From Actinomyces dentalis DSM 19115 (GTDB lineage: Bacteria; Actinomycetota; Actinomycetes; Actinomycetales; Actinomycetaceae): 64,000 bases of DNA. The DNA lies in assembly GCF_000429225.1 (NCBI RefSeq), contig NZ_KE386865.1:38985-102984 (forward strand). Reading direction: 5' to 3'. The notes beneath the pieces were generated by a model that saw only the letters and a list, made by a program, of their open reading frames with translations, did no database searches and had not been told where the DNA came from. Below are positions 53,894 through 63,220 of the stretch, piece after piece (position 1 is the first letter of the stretch; every line of letters begins with the position of its first letter). The translations under genes and the position numbers were made by a program.

Positions 53894-55204
53894 AGCACGC
53901 CCTCCATCCGCCTGTCCTCGGGCCCCTGGTCGCCCGCCACCGCCGGTCTCCTCACCCGCGACCACCACCTGACCGTCCCCTTCGACCGCTCCGGCGACGG
54001 CGATCGCCGGCCCGACGGCTCAAAAACCCTGAACGTCTACGCCCGTGAGATCGCCCTGGCCGAGGGCGGTGCGGCGCCCGTCGACCCGACCGCCAGGCCG
54101 CCGCTGCTCTTCCTCCAGGGCGGGCCCGGCTGCGAGGCCCCCCGGCCCTCGGCCGACGCGGGACTGGGCTGGATCGGCGCGATCCTGGAGCAGTACCGGC
54201 TCATCCTCGTCGACCAGCGCGGCACCGGCGCCTCCACGCCCGTCGACCGTCCGGACGCCGGGGGAGACGCCGCCGGCACGGCCCGGCTGCTCAGCCACAT
54301 GCGGGCCGACGAGATCGTCGAGGACTGCGAGGACCTGCGCCGGGGGCTGGGGATCGAGCGCTGGAGCGTGCTGGGGCAGTCCTTCGGCGGCTTCTGCGCC
54401 ACCCGCTACCTGTCGGCGCACCCCGAGAGCCTGGAGCGAGTCCTGCTCACCGGCGGCCTGCCCGCCGTCGGCCACTCGATCGACGAGGTCTACGCCCTGA
54501 CCTTCGAGGCCATGCGGGCGCGCAGCGAGGAGTTCTACGCCCGCTACCCCGGCGACCGCGCGCGCTTCGCGGCCCTGGTCGAGCTGGCGTCGGCCGGGGC
54601 GCTGACCACCGCCGCGGGCGACGTCGTCGGGCCGGAGCGGCTGCGGTCGCTGGGCTCCGCCCTGGGGGCGAGCGGCGGCACGGACGCCCTCCACCACCTC
54701 CTGGAGCGCGACCCGCGCTCCTGGGCCTTCCGCTGCGACCTGGGCGCGATGCTGCCCTTCGGCGGGCGCAATCCGCTGTACGCCGTCCTCCACGAGTCCT
54801 GCTGGGCCGACGGCGCCCGGACCCGCTGGGCGGCGCAGCGGGTCCGGCCCGCCTGCTTCGAGGCGGACCCCACGCTGCTGACCGGTGAGCACGTGCGCGC
54901 CGACTTCTTCGAGGAGGATGCGACGCTGCGGCCCTGGCGGGAGGTGGCCGAGCTGGTCGCCCAGTGGCAGTGGCCGGGCCTGTACGACCCGGCCGCGCTG
55001 CGCGACGGCGGCGTGCCGGGGGCGGCCGCCGTCTACGTCCGGGACGTGTACGTGCCCTTGGCGACGTCCCTGGAGACCGCGGCCCTGATCCCGGAGCTGC
55101 GCACGTGGGTGACCAGCGAGTTCGAGCACGACGGGTCGCGGGCCAGCGGGGGAGGGGTCTTCCGGCGCCTGCAGGCGCTGGCCGCCGGCGCCGTCCTGCG
55201 CTGA
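53891..55204 (+). CDS. Proline iminopeptidase-like alpha/beta hydrolase (S33)
   Basis: Removes N-terminal proline from peptides. 437 residues with the oxyanion motif FLQGGPGCEAPRP (about 72-84), VDQRGTGAST, the nucleophile elbow GQSFGGFCA (Ser about 163), and the acid/His region YVRDVYV (about 378) and FEHDGSR (about 412). The GTG start is leaderless. The stop codon lies inside a 17-bp terminator stem. Confidence 0.92.
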   Translation: MSTPSIRLSSGPWSPATAGLLTRDHHLTVPFDRSGDGDRRPDGSKTLNVYAREIALAEGGAAPVDPTARPPLLFLQGGPGCEAPRPSADAGLGWIGAILEQYRLILVDQRGTGASTPVDRPDAGGDAAGTARLLSHMRADEIVEDCEDLRRGLGIERWSVLGQSFGGFCATRYLSAHPESLERVLLTGGLPAVGHSIDEVYALTFEAMRARSEEFYARYPGDRARFAALVELASAGALTTAAGDVVGPERLRSLGSALGASGGTDALHHLLERDPRSWAFRCDLGAMLPFGGRNPLYAVLHESCWADGARTRWAAQRVRPACFEADPTLLTGEHVRADFFEEDATLRPWREVAELVAQWQWPGLYDPAALRDGGVPGAAAVYVRDVYVPLATSLETAALIPELRTWVTSEFEHDGSRASGGGVFRRLQALAAGAVLR

Positions 55205-55220
55205 GGACGGCGCCGGCGGC
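55181..55220 (+). terminator. Perfect 17-bp terminator stem spanning the stop codon
   Basis: Arms 55181-55197 and 55204-55220 pair perfectly around loop GCGCTG; the TGA at 55202-55204 is in the loop/right arm. It separates the gene from the convergent L,D-transpeptidase gene. Confidence 0.65.
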
Positions 55221-55244
55221 GCGTTGTCGGCGGCTGTCGTCGAC

Positions 55245-57635
55245 TCAGTGGCTGACGACGGTGGTGCCCTCCTCGGCCCAGTTGTAGATCCACTCCGCCT
55301 CGGAGACGGGCATATTGATGCATCCGTGCGAGCCGGAGTAGCCGAAGCTGGAGCGCCACGGCGCCCCGTGGAAGGCGTAGCCCGAGTAGAAGTAGGACAC
55401 CCAGGGCACGTCCTCGGTCACGTAGGTGGAGCCGTCGGCGTTCTCCCCCTGCATCGTCTGCACGCGGTGCTTGAGGTAGATGTGGTAGGTGCCCGTGACG
55501 GTCGGCGTCGCCGGGGCGCCGTCGACGATGCTGACCGGGCCGTGGACGACCGTGGCGCCCTCGTAGGCGGTGACGGTCTTGTTGGACAGGTTGATGTCGA
55601 TCCACTTCTCCCCGGGGGCCGCCTGGTAGATGAGGTTCTCCGCCCCGTCGGCGATGGTCTTGTCCTTCCAGGTGGCCTCGATGACCTCGGTCTCGAAGGC
55701 TCCCGAGTAGGGGCTGCCCGAGCCCAGCGCCCGGGTGATCGCGGTGGTCAGGGCGTCCACATTGGTGACCTTCGTGCCGTTGACGGCCTCGACCCTGATG
55801 CCCACGACGGCGCCGCTGGAGTTGACGTTGCGCTCGCCGTTGACGGGCTCCTCGGCGACCTCCTCGCTCTGGGACTGGACCCAGGCGGAGACCTTGGCGG
55901 AGTCCACCGAGAGCGTGGGGACGGTGCCCTGAGTGCTGGTCACCGTGATCCAGGAGGCCTTGGTGGCGTCGTCGGCGGTGAAGGAGTTCTTGCCGTCGGG
56001 CGTCTTGATCGTCACGTCCTGCTCGACCCAGTGGTTGGCCTGGTCGGCCACGGTCTGGGCCTGGGCGTCGGAGACCGTGGGGGCCTGCGTGACGTAGTTC
56101 AGGGTGATGCTCTGGGGCTGGAGGGAGGTGGCGGCCCGCGTGGCCGCGGCGACGGCCGCGGCGGTGTCCAGGCTGACGCCCTCGGAGCCGGGAGTGGTGG
56201 TGAAGGAGGTGCCGTCCTCGTCCAGGACGACGGCGGCGTCGGTCGCCTTCGCCCGGTCGTCGGGGATGAGGCCCATGGTGTAGGTCTCGGCGGTGGCCTG
56301 GTCGCTGGTGATGACGACGGAGACGTCGTGCGACGTCACGAGGGCCCTGAAGCGGTCGAAGACGTCGGCCGAGGCGGCCATGGCGGCGTCCGCCGTGGCC
56401 TCGGCGTCGACGGTGGTGCCCAGGTCGGCCAGGGCGGCCGTGGCGCTGACGTCGCCGTTGATGGTGACCGTGGCGGCCGCGGCGCGCTTCTGGACGAGGG
56501 AGACGATCTGCTCCCGGCTCATGCCGGCCACGTCGACCCCGGCGACGGTGGTGCCCGGGACGGCGAGGGTGGCGTAGTGGGAGGCGTAGGCGTAGCCGCC
56601 GCCGGCCAGTGCGCAGACGAACAGCAGCGCCGCGGCCGCGACCCAGATGGGCCAGCGGCGGCGCGCGCGCCCGGCGGGGGCCGCGCTCGCGCGGTTCTCG
56701 GCCTCCGGGGCTCTTCGGCCCTCCCAGCCCTTCCAGCCCTCCTGCACCGCCTCGTCGCCGGCGGGCGGCGCCTCGGGGGCGGACGCGACGGCGGAGGCGG
56801 GGGCGACCGACGGGGGCAGGCCGCCGGAGTCGGCCGAGGGCGCCAGGGCGGGCAGCGCCCGGCCCCCGGTCGGGCCCGGCTCGGCGGGGGTCAGTGCTGA
56901 ACCGGCGGCCAGGGCGTCGGCGGCGAAGAAGTCATGGCCGGCGCCGGGGACCCCGTCATCCATGTCGGTCGGGGCGGCGAAGTCGGGCGCCGGGTCGCCG
57001 GGCGGGGCGGGGGCGCCCGCCCCGGCGGCGTCGGGTATGGAGACGGGGGTCGCCGCGGCGTCGGGCGCCGGGGCGGCGGAGCCGGGCGCGTCGTCGGCCG
57101 AGACGGCGTCGACGGCGATGGGCGCCGGGGCGGCGTCGACGGCGGCGGAATCGGGCGCGTCGTCGGCCGAGACGGCGAAGTCGGGCGTGGGGACGACGGG
57201 GCCCGCCGGGGCGGCGGAGCCGGGCGCGTCGTCGGCCGGGGCGGCGTCGACGGCGATGGGCGCCGGGGCGGCGTCGTCGGCCGAGACGGCGAAGTCGGGC
57301 GCGTCGTCGGCCGAGACGGCGTAGTCGGGCGTGGGGACGACGGGGGTCGCCGCGGCGTCGGGCGCCGGGGCGGCGGAGCCGGGCGCGTCGTCGGCCGAGA
57401 CGGCGTAGTCGGGCGTCAGGGCGACGACGTCCGCCACGATGTCATCGGCCGAGGCGGCGGCGGGCGCCGGGGCGCGTCCCGCGGCGTCGTCGGGCGTGGG
57501 GGCGCTGAGGACCGGGGGCCGACGCACTCCGGTGGTCTCGCCGTAGGGCGTGCTCAGGACGGTGGTCTTCGCGCCTTCGAGATCGAGATCTTCCTCGGGC
57601 GCCTGCTCGAGGGCGGGTCGTTCTTCGTCGTGCAT
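55245..57635 (-). CDS. Membrane-anchored L,D-transpeptidase with repeat-rich cytoplasmic tail
   Basis: Cross-links or modifies peptidoglycan outside the membrane. 796 residues: an unusually long cytoplasmic N-terminus (about 330 residues) with degenerate Ala/Asp/Pro repeats (SADDAPGSAAP-type units, about 75-205), one membrane helix (RWPIWVAAAALLFVCALAGG, about 330-350), two peptidoglycan-binding-like (PG_binding_4) regions (about 370-620), and the YkuD catalytic domain with HGAPW and SHGCINMP (catalytic Cys about 770). ATG at 57635 has only a weak GGGA ribosome site. Alone in its operon. Confidence 0.9.
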   Translation of the reverse strand: MHDEERPALEQAPEEDLDLEGAKTTVLSTPYGETTGVRRPPVLSAPTPDDAAGRAPAPAAASADDIVADVVALTPDYAVSADDAPGSAAPAPDAAATPVVPTPDYAVSADDAPDFAVSADDAAPAPIAVDAAPADDAPGSAAPAGPVVPTPDFAVSADDAPDSAAVDAAPAPIAVDAVSADDAPGSAAPAPDAAATPVSIPDAAGAGAPAPPGDPAPDFAAPTDMDDGVPGAGHDFFAADALAAGSALTPAEPGPTGGRALPALAPSADSGGLPPSVAPASAVASAPEAPPAGDEAVQEGWKGWEGRRAPEAENRASAAPAGRARRRWPIWVAAAALLFVCALAGGGYAYASHYATLAVPGTTVAGVDVAGMSREQIVSLVQKRAAAATVTINGDVSATAALADLGTTVDAEATADAAMAASADVFDRFRALVTSHDVSVVITSDQATAETYTMGLIPDDRAKATDAAVVLDEDGTSFTTTPGSEGVSLDTAAAVAAATRAATSLQPQSITLNYVTQAPTVSDAQAQTVADQANHWVEQDVTIKTPDGKNSFTADDATKASWITVTSTQGTVPTLSVDSAKVSAWVQSQSEEVAEEPVNGERNVNSSGAVVGIRVEAVNGTKVTNVDALTTAITRALGSGSPYSGAFETEVIEATWKDKTIADGAENLIYQAAPGEKWIDINLSNKTVTAYEGATVVHGPVSIVDGAPATPTVTGTYHIYLKHRVQTMQGENADGSTYVTEDVPWVSYFYSGYAFHGAPWRSSFGYSGSHGCINMPVSEAEWIYNWAEEGTTVVSH
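57040..57420 (-). repeat. Degenerate repeats in the L,D-transpeptidase tail
   Basis: At least five copies of a GCGTCGTCGGCCGAGACGGC-type unit encode VSADDAP, with spacing of roughly 50-80 bases and variable fill-in, all in frame. Confidence 0.8.
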
Positions 57636-57720
57636 TGCTGTCCCTGTCTGCAGGTCCCGGCCGGGCTGACCGGGACGCCAACTGAGGACTCTCGCGGCAA
57701 GCGCGGAGCATCCATGGCCC

Positions 57721-57749
57721 ATCACAGTCGGGTATCGGTCGAAAGTCAA
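57721..57749 (-). promoter_or_regulatory. Promoter of the L,D-transpeptidase gene
   Basis: On the minus strand TTGACT (57749-57744) and TGTGAT (57726-57721) are 17 bases apart, giving a leader of about 78 bases. Confidence 0.6.
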
Positions 57750-57850
57750 TGAACTGACGAGGCGATGGGGCTGTGAGATCGTCCATGCGCCCGCCGCGGC
57801 GCCGCGGACCGCCGGTTCGGGCGGCGGCTGGACCGGTCGCGCGGCGCGGT

Positions 57851-57866
57851 TAGACTCGGATCCATG
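57851..57866 (+). promoter_or_regulatory. -10 box and leaderless start of gatC
   Basis: TAGACT (57851-57856) ends seven bases before the ATG at 57864; no Shine-Dalgarno sequence. Confidence 0.55.
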
Positions 57867-58169
57867 TCTGCCATCTCCTCCGCCGAGGTCGCCCGTGTCG
57901 CGGCCCTCGCCCGCGTGGCCCTGACGCCCGAGGAGGTGACGCGCCTGGCCGGTGAGCTCGACGCCGTCGCCTCCTCCTTCGCCCGGGTCACGAGCGTGGT
58001 CACCCCCGATCTGCCCGCCACCTCGCACCCGGTCCCCCTGACCAATGTGCTGCGCGAGGACGTGCCCGGGCCGACGCTCGACGTCGATGAGCTCCTGGCC
58101 GGCGCGCCGGCCAGCCGGGACTCCATGTTCCTCGTGCCCCGGATCCTCGGAGAGGACTCCGCCTCATGA
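57864..58169 (+). CDS. gatC: Aspartyl/glutamyl-tRNA amidotransferase subunit C
   Basis: Small clamp subunit (101 residues) that holds GatA and GatB together in the enzyme that converts Glu-tRNA(Gln) and Asp-tRNA(Asn) to the amidated forms. Family motifs: [25 protein letters not shown] and the C-terminal [10 protein letters not shown]. Stop overlaps the gatA ATG by four bases. Confidence 0.95.
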   Translation: MSAISSAEVARVAALARVALTPEEVTRLAGELDAVASSFARVTSVVTPDLPATSHPVPLTNVLREDVPGPTLDVDELLAGAPASRDSMFLVPRILGEDSAS

Positions 58170-59734
58170 CCGCCACCTCCCTCATCCGGGCCACCGCCGC
58201 CGAGCAGGCGGCCGCCCTGGCCGCCGGCGAGGTCTCCTCCCGCGAGCTGACCCGGGCGCACCTGGATCGCATTGCGGCGGTCGACGGCGTCCTGGGCGCC
58301 TTCCTCGACGTCGACGCCGCCAGGGCCCTGGCCGACGCCGACGCCGCCGACGCCGCCCGCGCCGCCGGGCGGGCGACCAGTGAGCTGACCGGCGTGCCGG
58401 TGGCCGTCAAGGACCTCATCGTCACCCGCGGCCAGGTCACCACCGCCGCCTCGAAGATCCTGGCCGGCTGGGTGCCCCCCTACGACGCGACCCTGGTGAC
58501 CAACCTGCGCGCGGCCCGCCTGCCGATCCTGGGCAAGACCAACCTCGACGAGTTCGCCATGGGCGGGTCCACCGAGCACTCGGCCTTCGGGCGCACCGCC
58601 AATCCCTGGGACACGGGCCGGATCCCCGGCGGCTCCTCGGGGGGCTCGGCGGCCGCCGTCGGCTCCTTCGAGGCGCCGGTGGCCGTGGGCACGGACACGG
58701 GCGGCTCGATCCGCCAGCCCGCCGCCGTCACCGGCACGGTGGGCGTCAAGCCCACCTACGGCACGGTCTCGCGCTTCGGCGTCATCGCCATGGCCTCCTC
58801 CCTGGACACCCCCGGCCCCATGGCCCGCACGGTGCTGGACGCGGCCCTGCTCCACGACGTCATCGCCTCCCACGACCCGCTGGACTCGACCTCCCTGGCC
58901 GACGCGCCGCGCGGCATGGCCGCCGTCGTGCGGGCCGCCCGGCGGGGGCGGGACCTGAGCGGCCTGCGGGTCGGCGTCATCGCCGAGCTCGACGGCGGCG
59001 AGGGCTACCACGAGGGCGTCATGGACTCCTTCCACGCGGCCCTGGGGCTGCTCGAGGCGGCGGGCGCGGTCGTCGAGACCGTCTCCCTGCCCCACCTGGA
59101 GTACGCCCTGGACGCCTACTACCTCATCATGCCCGCGGAGGCCTCCTCCAACCTGGCCCGCTACGACGGCATGCGCTACGGCCTGCGGGTCGAGCCCGAG
59201 ACCGGGCCCGTCACCGCCGAGACCGTCATGGCGGCCACCCGCGGGGCCGGCTTCGGCGACGAGGTCAAGCGCCGCATCATCCTGGGAACGCACGTGCTGA
59301 GCGCCGGCTACTACGACGCCTACTACGGCTCGGCCCAGAAGGTGCGCACCCTGGTGCAGCGCGACTTCGCCGCCGCCTGGGAGGGCGCCGACGTCCTCGT
59401 CTCGCCCACCGCCCCGATCACGGCCTACCGCTTCGGGGAGAAGGACGACCCGCTGGCCATGTACAAGCTGGACGTGACCACCATTCCGGCGAACCTGGCC
59501 GGCATCCCGGCCATGAGCCTGCCCTCGGGGCTGAGCGACGACGGCCTGCCGGTCGGCTTCCAGGTCCTGGCCCCCCAGCGGGCCGACGACCGCCTCTACC
59601 GCGCCGGCGCGGTGCTCGAGGCCGCGCTGGAGGAGAGCTGGGGAGGGCGCCTGCTCGATCGGGCCCCCGCCCTGGAGGAGTCGGCGACCGCCGTCGTGCG
59701 CGACGGGGCCCGGCGCAATGAGAAGGAGGCCTGA
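58166..59734 (+). CDS. gatA: Aspartyl/glutamyl-tRNA amidotransferase subunit A
   Basis: Glutaminase/amidase subunit that supplies ammonia. 522 residues with the amidase-signature triad: Lys in VAVKDLIV (about 81), Ser in [10 protein letters not shown] (about 157) and Ser in [12 protein letters not shown] (about 181). ATG overlaps gatC; the gatB ribosome-binding site AAGGAGG lies within its last codons. Confidence 0.97.
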   Translation: MTATSLIRATAAEQAAALAAGEVSSRELTRAHLDRIAAVDGVLGAFLDVDAARALADADAADAARAAGRATSELTGVPVAVKDLIVTRGQVTTAASKILAGWVPPYDATLVTNLRAARLPILGKTNLDEFAMGGSTEHSAFGRTANPWDTGRIPGGSSGGSAAAVGSFEAPVAVGTDTGGSIRQPAAVTGTVGVKPTYGTVSRFGVIAMASSLDTPGPMARTVLDAALLHDVIASHDPLDSTSLADAPRGMAAVVRAARRGRDLSGLRVGVIAELDGGEGYHEGVMDSFHAALGLLEAAGAVVETVSLPHLEYALDAYYLIMPAEASSNLARYDGMRYGLRVEPETGPVTAETVMAATRGAGFGDEVKRRIILGTHVLSAGYYDAYYGSAQKVRTLVQRDFAAAWEGADVLVSPTAPITAYRFGEKDDPLAMYKLDVTTIPANLAGIPAMSLPSGLSDDGLPVGFQVLAPQRADDRLYRAGAVLEAALEESWGGRLLDRAPALEESATAVVRDGARRNEKEA

Positions 59735-59735
59735 G

Positions 59736-61232
59736 ATGGCTGACGAGCTGATGGACTACGACGAGGCCGTGCGCCGCTACGACCCGGTCGTCGGCCTGGA
59801 GGTGCACGTCGAGCTGAGCACCGCGACCAAGATGTTCGACGCCGCCCCCAACGCCTTCGGGGGCGAGCCGAACTCGCGGGTGACCCCCACGAGCGTGGGC
59901 CTGCCCGGGTCACTGCCGGTGGTCAATGCCAGGGGCGTGGAGTACGCCATCCGCATCGGCCTGGCCCTGGGGTGCGAGATCGCGCAGTCGTGCCGCTTCG
60001 CGCGCAAGAATTACTTCTACCCGGACCTGGCCAAGGACTTCCAGACCTCCCAGTCCGACGAGCCCATCGCCTTCGACGGCGCCGTCGAGGTCGAGCTGGA
60101 GGACGGCTCCTTCTTCACCGTGCCCATCGAGCGCGCGCACATGGAGGAGGACGCCGGGAAGAACACGCACGTCGGCGGCGCCGACGGCCGCATCGAGGGC
60201 GCCGACCACTCGCTGGTGGACTACAACCGCGCGGGCGTGCCCCTGGTGGAGATCGTCTCGCGCCCCATCGAGGGCGCGGGGGAGCGGGCCCCCGAGGTCG
60301 CCGCGGCCTACGTGCGCACCCTGCGCGACGTCTTCCGGGCGCTGGGCGTCTCCGAGGCCCGCATGGAGCGCGGCAATGTGCGCGCCGACGTCAACGTCTC
60401 CCTGCGCGAGAGCCCCGACGCGCCGCTGGGCACCCGCACGGAGACCAAGAACGTCAACACCTTCCGCGGGATCGACGCCGTCGTCCGCTACGAGATCCGC
60501 CGCCAGGCCGCGATCCTGGCGGCGGGCGGCGAGGTGCTCCAGGAGACCCGCCACGGCCAGGCGGACGGCACCACCCGCGCCGGGCGCGTCAAGTCCGACG
60601 CCGACGACTACCGCTACTTCCCCGAGCCGGACCTGGTGCCGGTGGCGCCCGCCCGCGAGTGGGTCGAGCAGATCCGCGCGGCCCTGCCCGAGCTCCCGGC
60701 GGCCCGGCGCCGCCGTCTCAAGGCCGAGTGGGGCCTGGCCGACGACGAGATGCGCGACGTGGTCAACGCCGGGGCCCTGGACCTCATCGAGGCCACCGCG
60801 GCGGCCGGCGCGAGCGGTCAGGCCGCCCGCAAGTGGTGGATGGGCGAGCTGGCCCGGGCCGCCAAGGACCGCGGGATTGCCCTGGAGGAGCTGGCGGTGT
60901 CCCCGGCGCAGGTCGCCCAGCTGCAGGGCCTGGTCGACTCCGGGCGCCTGACCGACAAGCTGGCCCGCCAGGTGCTCGAGGGCGTCCTGGCCGGGGAGGG
61001 CGACCCGGGCGCCGTCGTCGAGGCCCGCGGGCTCGAGGTCGTCTCGGACGAGACGGCGCTGCTGGCCGCCGTCGACGAGGCCCTGGCCGCCCAGCCCGAC
61101 GTCGCCGAGAAGATCCGCGGCGGCAAGGTCAAGGCCGCCGGCGCCATCGTCGGCGCGGTCATGAGGGCGACTCGCGGCCGGGCCGACGCCAGGCGCGTGC
61201 GCGAGATCGTCATGGAGCGCGTCGCCCGGTAG
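59736..61232 (+). CDS. gatB: Aspartyl/glutamyl-tRNA amidotransferase subunit B
   Basis: Kinase/tRNA-binding subunit that activates the misacylated aminoacyl-tRNA. 498 residues with [26 protein letters not shown], the EEDAGK motif, and the C-terminal YqeY-like tail. ATG at 59736 has AAGGAGG seven bases upstream, one base after the gatA stop; a frame start at 59718 lies inside gatA and is not used. Confidence 0.97.
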   Translation: MADELMDYDEAVRRYDPVVGLEVHVELSTATKMFDAAPNAFGGEPNSRVTPTSVGLPGSLPVVNARGVEYAIRIGLALGCEIAQSCRFARKNYFYPDLAKDFQTSQSDEPIAFDGAVEVELEDGSFFTVPIERAHMEEDAGKNTHVGGADGRIEGADHSLVDYNRAGVPLVEIVSRPIEGAGERAPEVAAAYVRTLRDVFRALGVSEARMERGNVRADVNVSLRESPDAPLGTRTETKNVNTFRGIDAVVRYEIRRQAAILAAGGEVLQETRHGQADGTTRAGRVKSDADDYRYFPEPDLVPVAPAREWVEQIRAALPELPAARRRRLKAEWGLADDEMRDVVNAGALDLIEATAAAGASGQAARKWWMGELARAAKDRGIALEELAVSPAQVAQLQGLVDSGRLTDKLARQVLEGVLAGEGDPGAVVEARGLEVVSDETALLAAVDEALAAQPDVAEKIRGGKVKAAGAIVGAVMRATRGRADARRVREIVMERVAR

Positions 61233-61260
61233 GCGGCGGTGTCCGCGCGCGGAATGTCCG

Positions 61261-61276
61261 CGCCCCTCCGGGGGCG
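61261..61276 (+). terminator. Possible gatCAB terminator
   Basis: CGCCCC (61261-61266) and GGGGCG (61271-61276) flank TCCG; a TCCGCGCGCGGA palindrome precedes it at 61242-61253. Confidence 0.35.
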
Positions 61277-61335
61277 GCGGTGTCTCGCTCGGCGGAATTC
61301 GCAAATTCGATATCGGGGACGGCCCGGGCCTCCAC

Positions 61336-61391
61336 TAGGCTCGAAGCGATTTACGAGAACTCGCGTCCGGCGCGGACCGCGCGCCGGACGC
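61336..61391 (+). promoter_or_regulatory. Promoter and leader hairpin of the malic enzyme gene
   Basis: TAGGCT (61336-61341) is a -10 candidate. A perfect 12-bp stem (61363-61374 with 61380-61391) with a five-base loop ends just before the GGAGG ribosome site at about 61397-61401. Confidence 0.5.
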
Positions 61392-61408
61392 CCGATGGAG
61401 GAACATTC

Positions 61409-62794
61409 ATGGTTCAGCCAAGCCCCAGCTACACCGTCGCCCTGCGCCTGGAGGTCCCCGCCTCCCAGAAGGCGGTGGCCACCCTCGTCGACACGACGGC
61501 GGCCACCGGCGCCATCGTCAACGGTGTGGACGTCGCCGACGCCGACGGGAACCGGCTCATCGTCGACCTGACGGCCGACACCCGCGACTCCGCCCACCGC
61601 GCCGAGCTGGTCAGGGCGATCGGGGCGATCGAGGGCGTCACGGTCAATAACGTCGGCGACTCGACCTTCCTGGCCCACGTGGGCGGCAAGATCGCGATCA
61701 CCTCGAAGTACCCGATCCACAACCGCCGCGACCTGGCCCGGGTCTACACCCCCGGCGTGGCCCGCGTGTGCAAGGCCATCTACGACCACCCCGAGCGCGC
61801 CCGCCAGCTGACCATCAAGAAGAACACGGTCGCCGTCGTCACCGACGGCACGGCCGTGCTGGGCCTGGGCGACATCGGCCCGTCGGCCGCCATGCCGGTC
61901 ATGGAGGGCAAGGCCGTCCTGTTCAAGCAGTTCGGCAACGTCGACGCCTGGCCGGTGGCCCTGGACACCAAGGACCCCGAGGAGATCATCGCCATCGTCA
62001 AGGCGATCGCCCCGGCCTACGGCGGCATCAACCTGGAGGACATCGCGGCGCCCAAGTGCTTCGACATCGAGGCGCGCCTGCGCGAGGAGCTCGACATCCC
62101 GGTCTTCCACGACGACCAGCACGGCACGGCGATCGTCACCCTGGCCGCCCTCATCAACGCCCTCAAGATCGTGGGCAAGAGGATCGAGGACGTGCGCATC
62201 GTCCTGTCCGGCGTGGGCGCCGCGGGCAGCGCGATCGCCAAGCTGCTCATGGCCCACGGGGCCACCGACATCGTCGGCTACGGGCGCACCGGGGCGCTCG
62301 ACGGCGCCCACACCGAGGGCATGAACGAGCACCGCAAGTGGCTGGCGGAGAACACCAACCCCCGGCACGTCACCGGGGACCTCAAGGAGGGGCTGGTCGG
62401 CGCGGACGTGCTCATCGGCGTGTCCTCGGGGAACCTCCTCAAGCCCGAGGACCTCAAGGTCATGAACGACGGCGCCATCGTCTTCGCCATGGCCAACCCG
62501 ACGCCGGAGGTCGACCCGATCGGCGCCGCGGACCACGCCGCGGTCGTGGCGACGGGGCGCTCGGACTTCCCCAACCAGATCAACAACGTGCTGGCCTTCC
62601 CGGGCCTGTTCCGCGGCCTGCTCGACACCGGCATCACGAACATCTCCACCGAGCTGCTGCGCGCCGCCGCCACCGGCATCGCCGGGGTCATCTCCGACGA
62701 CGAGCTCAGCCCGGTCTTCATCATCCCCGGGGCCTTCGACACCCGCGTGGCCGAGTCCGTGGCCTCCGCGGTGCGGCGCTTCGCCGAGTCCTGA
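61409..62794 (+). CDS. NAD-dependent malic enzyme with N-terminal ACT-like domain
   Basis: Oxidatively decarboxylates malate to pyruvate. 461 residues; residues 5-85 look like an ACT regulatory domain ([19 protein letters not shown], then a beta-rich half), followed by the malic enzyme: [39 protein letters not shown], Lys in [12 protein letters not shown], metal ligands [12 protein letters not shown] and [10 protein letters not shown], and the NAD-binding [13 protein letters not shown]. The ACT domain suggests control by a small ligand such as an amino acid, unknown. ATG at 61409 follows GGAGG by seven bases. Confidence 0.93.
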   Translation: MVQPSPSYTVALRLEVPASQKAVATLVDTTAATGAIVNGVDVADADGNRLIVDLTADTRDSAHRAELVRAIGAIEGVTVNNVGDSTFLAHVGGKIAITSKYPIHNRRDLARVYTPGVARVCKAIYDHPERARQLTIKKNTVAVVTDGTAVLGLGDIGPSAAMPVMEGKAVLFKQFGNVDAWPVALDTKDPEEIIAIVKAIAPAYGGINLEDIAAPKCFDIEARLREELDIPVFHDDQHGTAIVTLAALINALKIVGKRIEDVRIVLSGVGAAGSAIAKLLMAHGATDIVGYGRTGALDGAHTEGMNEHRKWLAENTNPRHVTGDLKEGLVGADVLIGVSSGNLLKPEDLKVMNDGAIVFAMANPTPEVDPIGAADHAAVVATGRSDFPNQINNVLAFPGLFRGLLDTGITNISTELLRAAATGIAGVISDDELSPVFIIPGAFDTRVAESVASAVRRFAES

Positions 62795-62801
62795 TCGACT
62801 T

Positions 62802-62858
62802 CCCGGGGTGCGGCGGGGGGCGCGGGCGGACTCGCCCGCGCCCCCGCCGCACCCCGGG
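62802..62858 (+). terminator. Very long terminator hairpin after the malic enzyme gene
   Basis: Arms 62802-62828 and 62833-62858 pair over 26 bp with one bulged G and a loop of four bases. It isolates the gene from the downstream rRNA promoters. Confidence 0.8.
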
Positions 62859-62968
62859 GAACCGGTTACCGCGCCGCGCGCTCGATACGTCCCGGGGAGG
62901 CCCGGACCGCGCGGATCGCCCCGGCGCTCGGAGCAGCGTTTTGTGTCCTGGATCATGCGGCTTCCGGC

Positions 62969-62999
62969 TTGACTCACCGGGGCAAGACCGGTCTAAACT
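62969..62999 (+). promoter_or_regulatory. rRNA operon promoter P1
   Basis: TTGACT (62969-62974), 19-base spacer, TAAACT (62994-62999). The spacer is long, so the strength is uncertain. Confidence 0.55.
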
Positions 63000-63083
63000 A
63001 ACCCCCGCTGCGTCGAGCACGCTCGGTTCCGACCGGGTTGAGTGCTGGGCGGGTTCCGCCTCGCGGAGGCCACCAATGTGACT

Positions 63084-63132
63084 GGGATCTAAGATCCCGA
63101 GGTTGACTGCGGTGAATCGCTTCCCATATGAT
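63084..63132 (+). promoter_or_regulatory. rRNA operon promoter P2 with upstream palindrome
   Basis: TTGACT (63103-63108), 18-base spacer, TATGAT (63127-63132), a near-consensus promoter. GGGATCTAAGATCCC (63084-63098) is a palindrome five bases upstream of the -35. Confidence 0.75.
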
Positions 63133-63194
63133 GGCGGATGTCGCTCGCCGGAGCGAAGGGGGTCGAGAGGCCTTCCGAACAGCGGCTGGGTGTG

Positions 63195-63217
63195 TTGTTT
63201 GAGATCTCGATAGTGTG
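63195..63217 (+). promoter_or_regulatory. Conserved actinobacterial rRNA leader motif (boxA region)
   Basis: TTGTTTGAGATCTCGATAGTG resembles the conserved TTTGAGAACTCAATAGTGTG-type element found in actinobacterial rRNA leaders and associated with antitermination or processing. Identified by recall, not alignment. Confidence 0.5.
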
Positions 63218-63220
63218 TCA

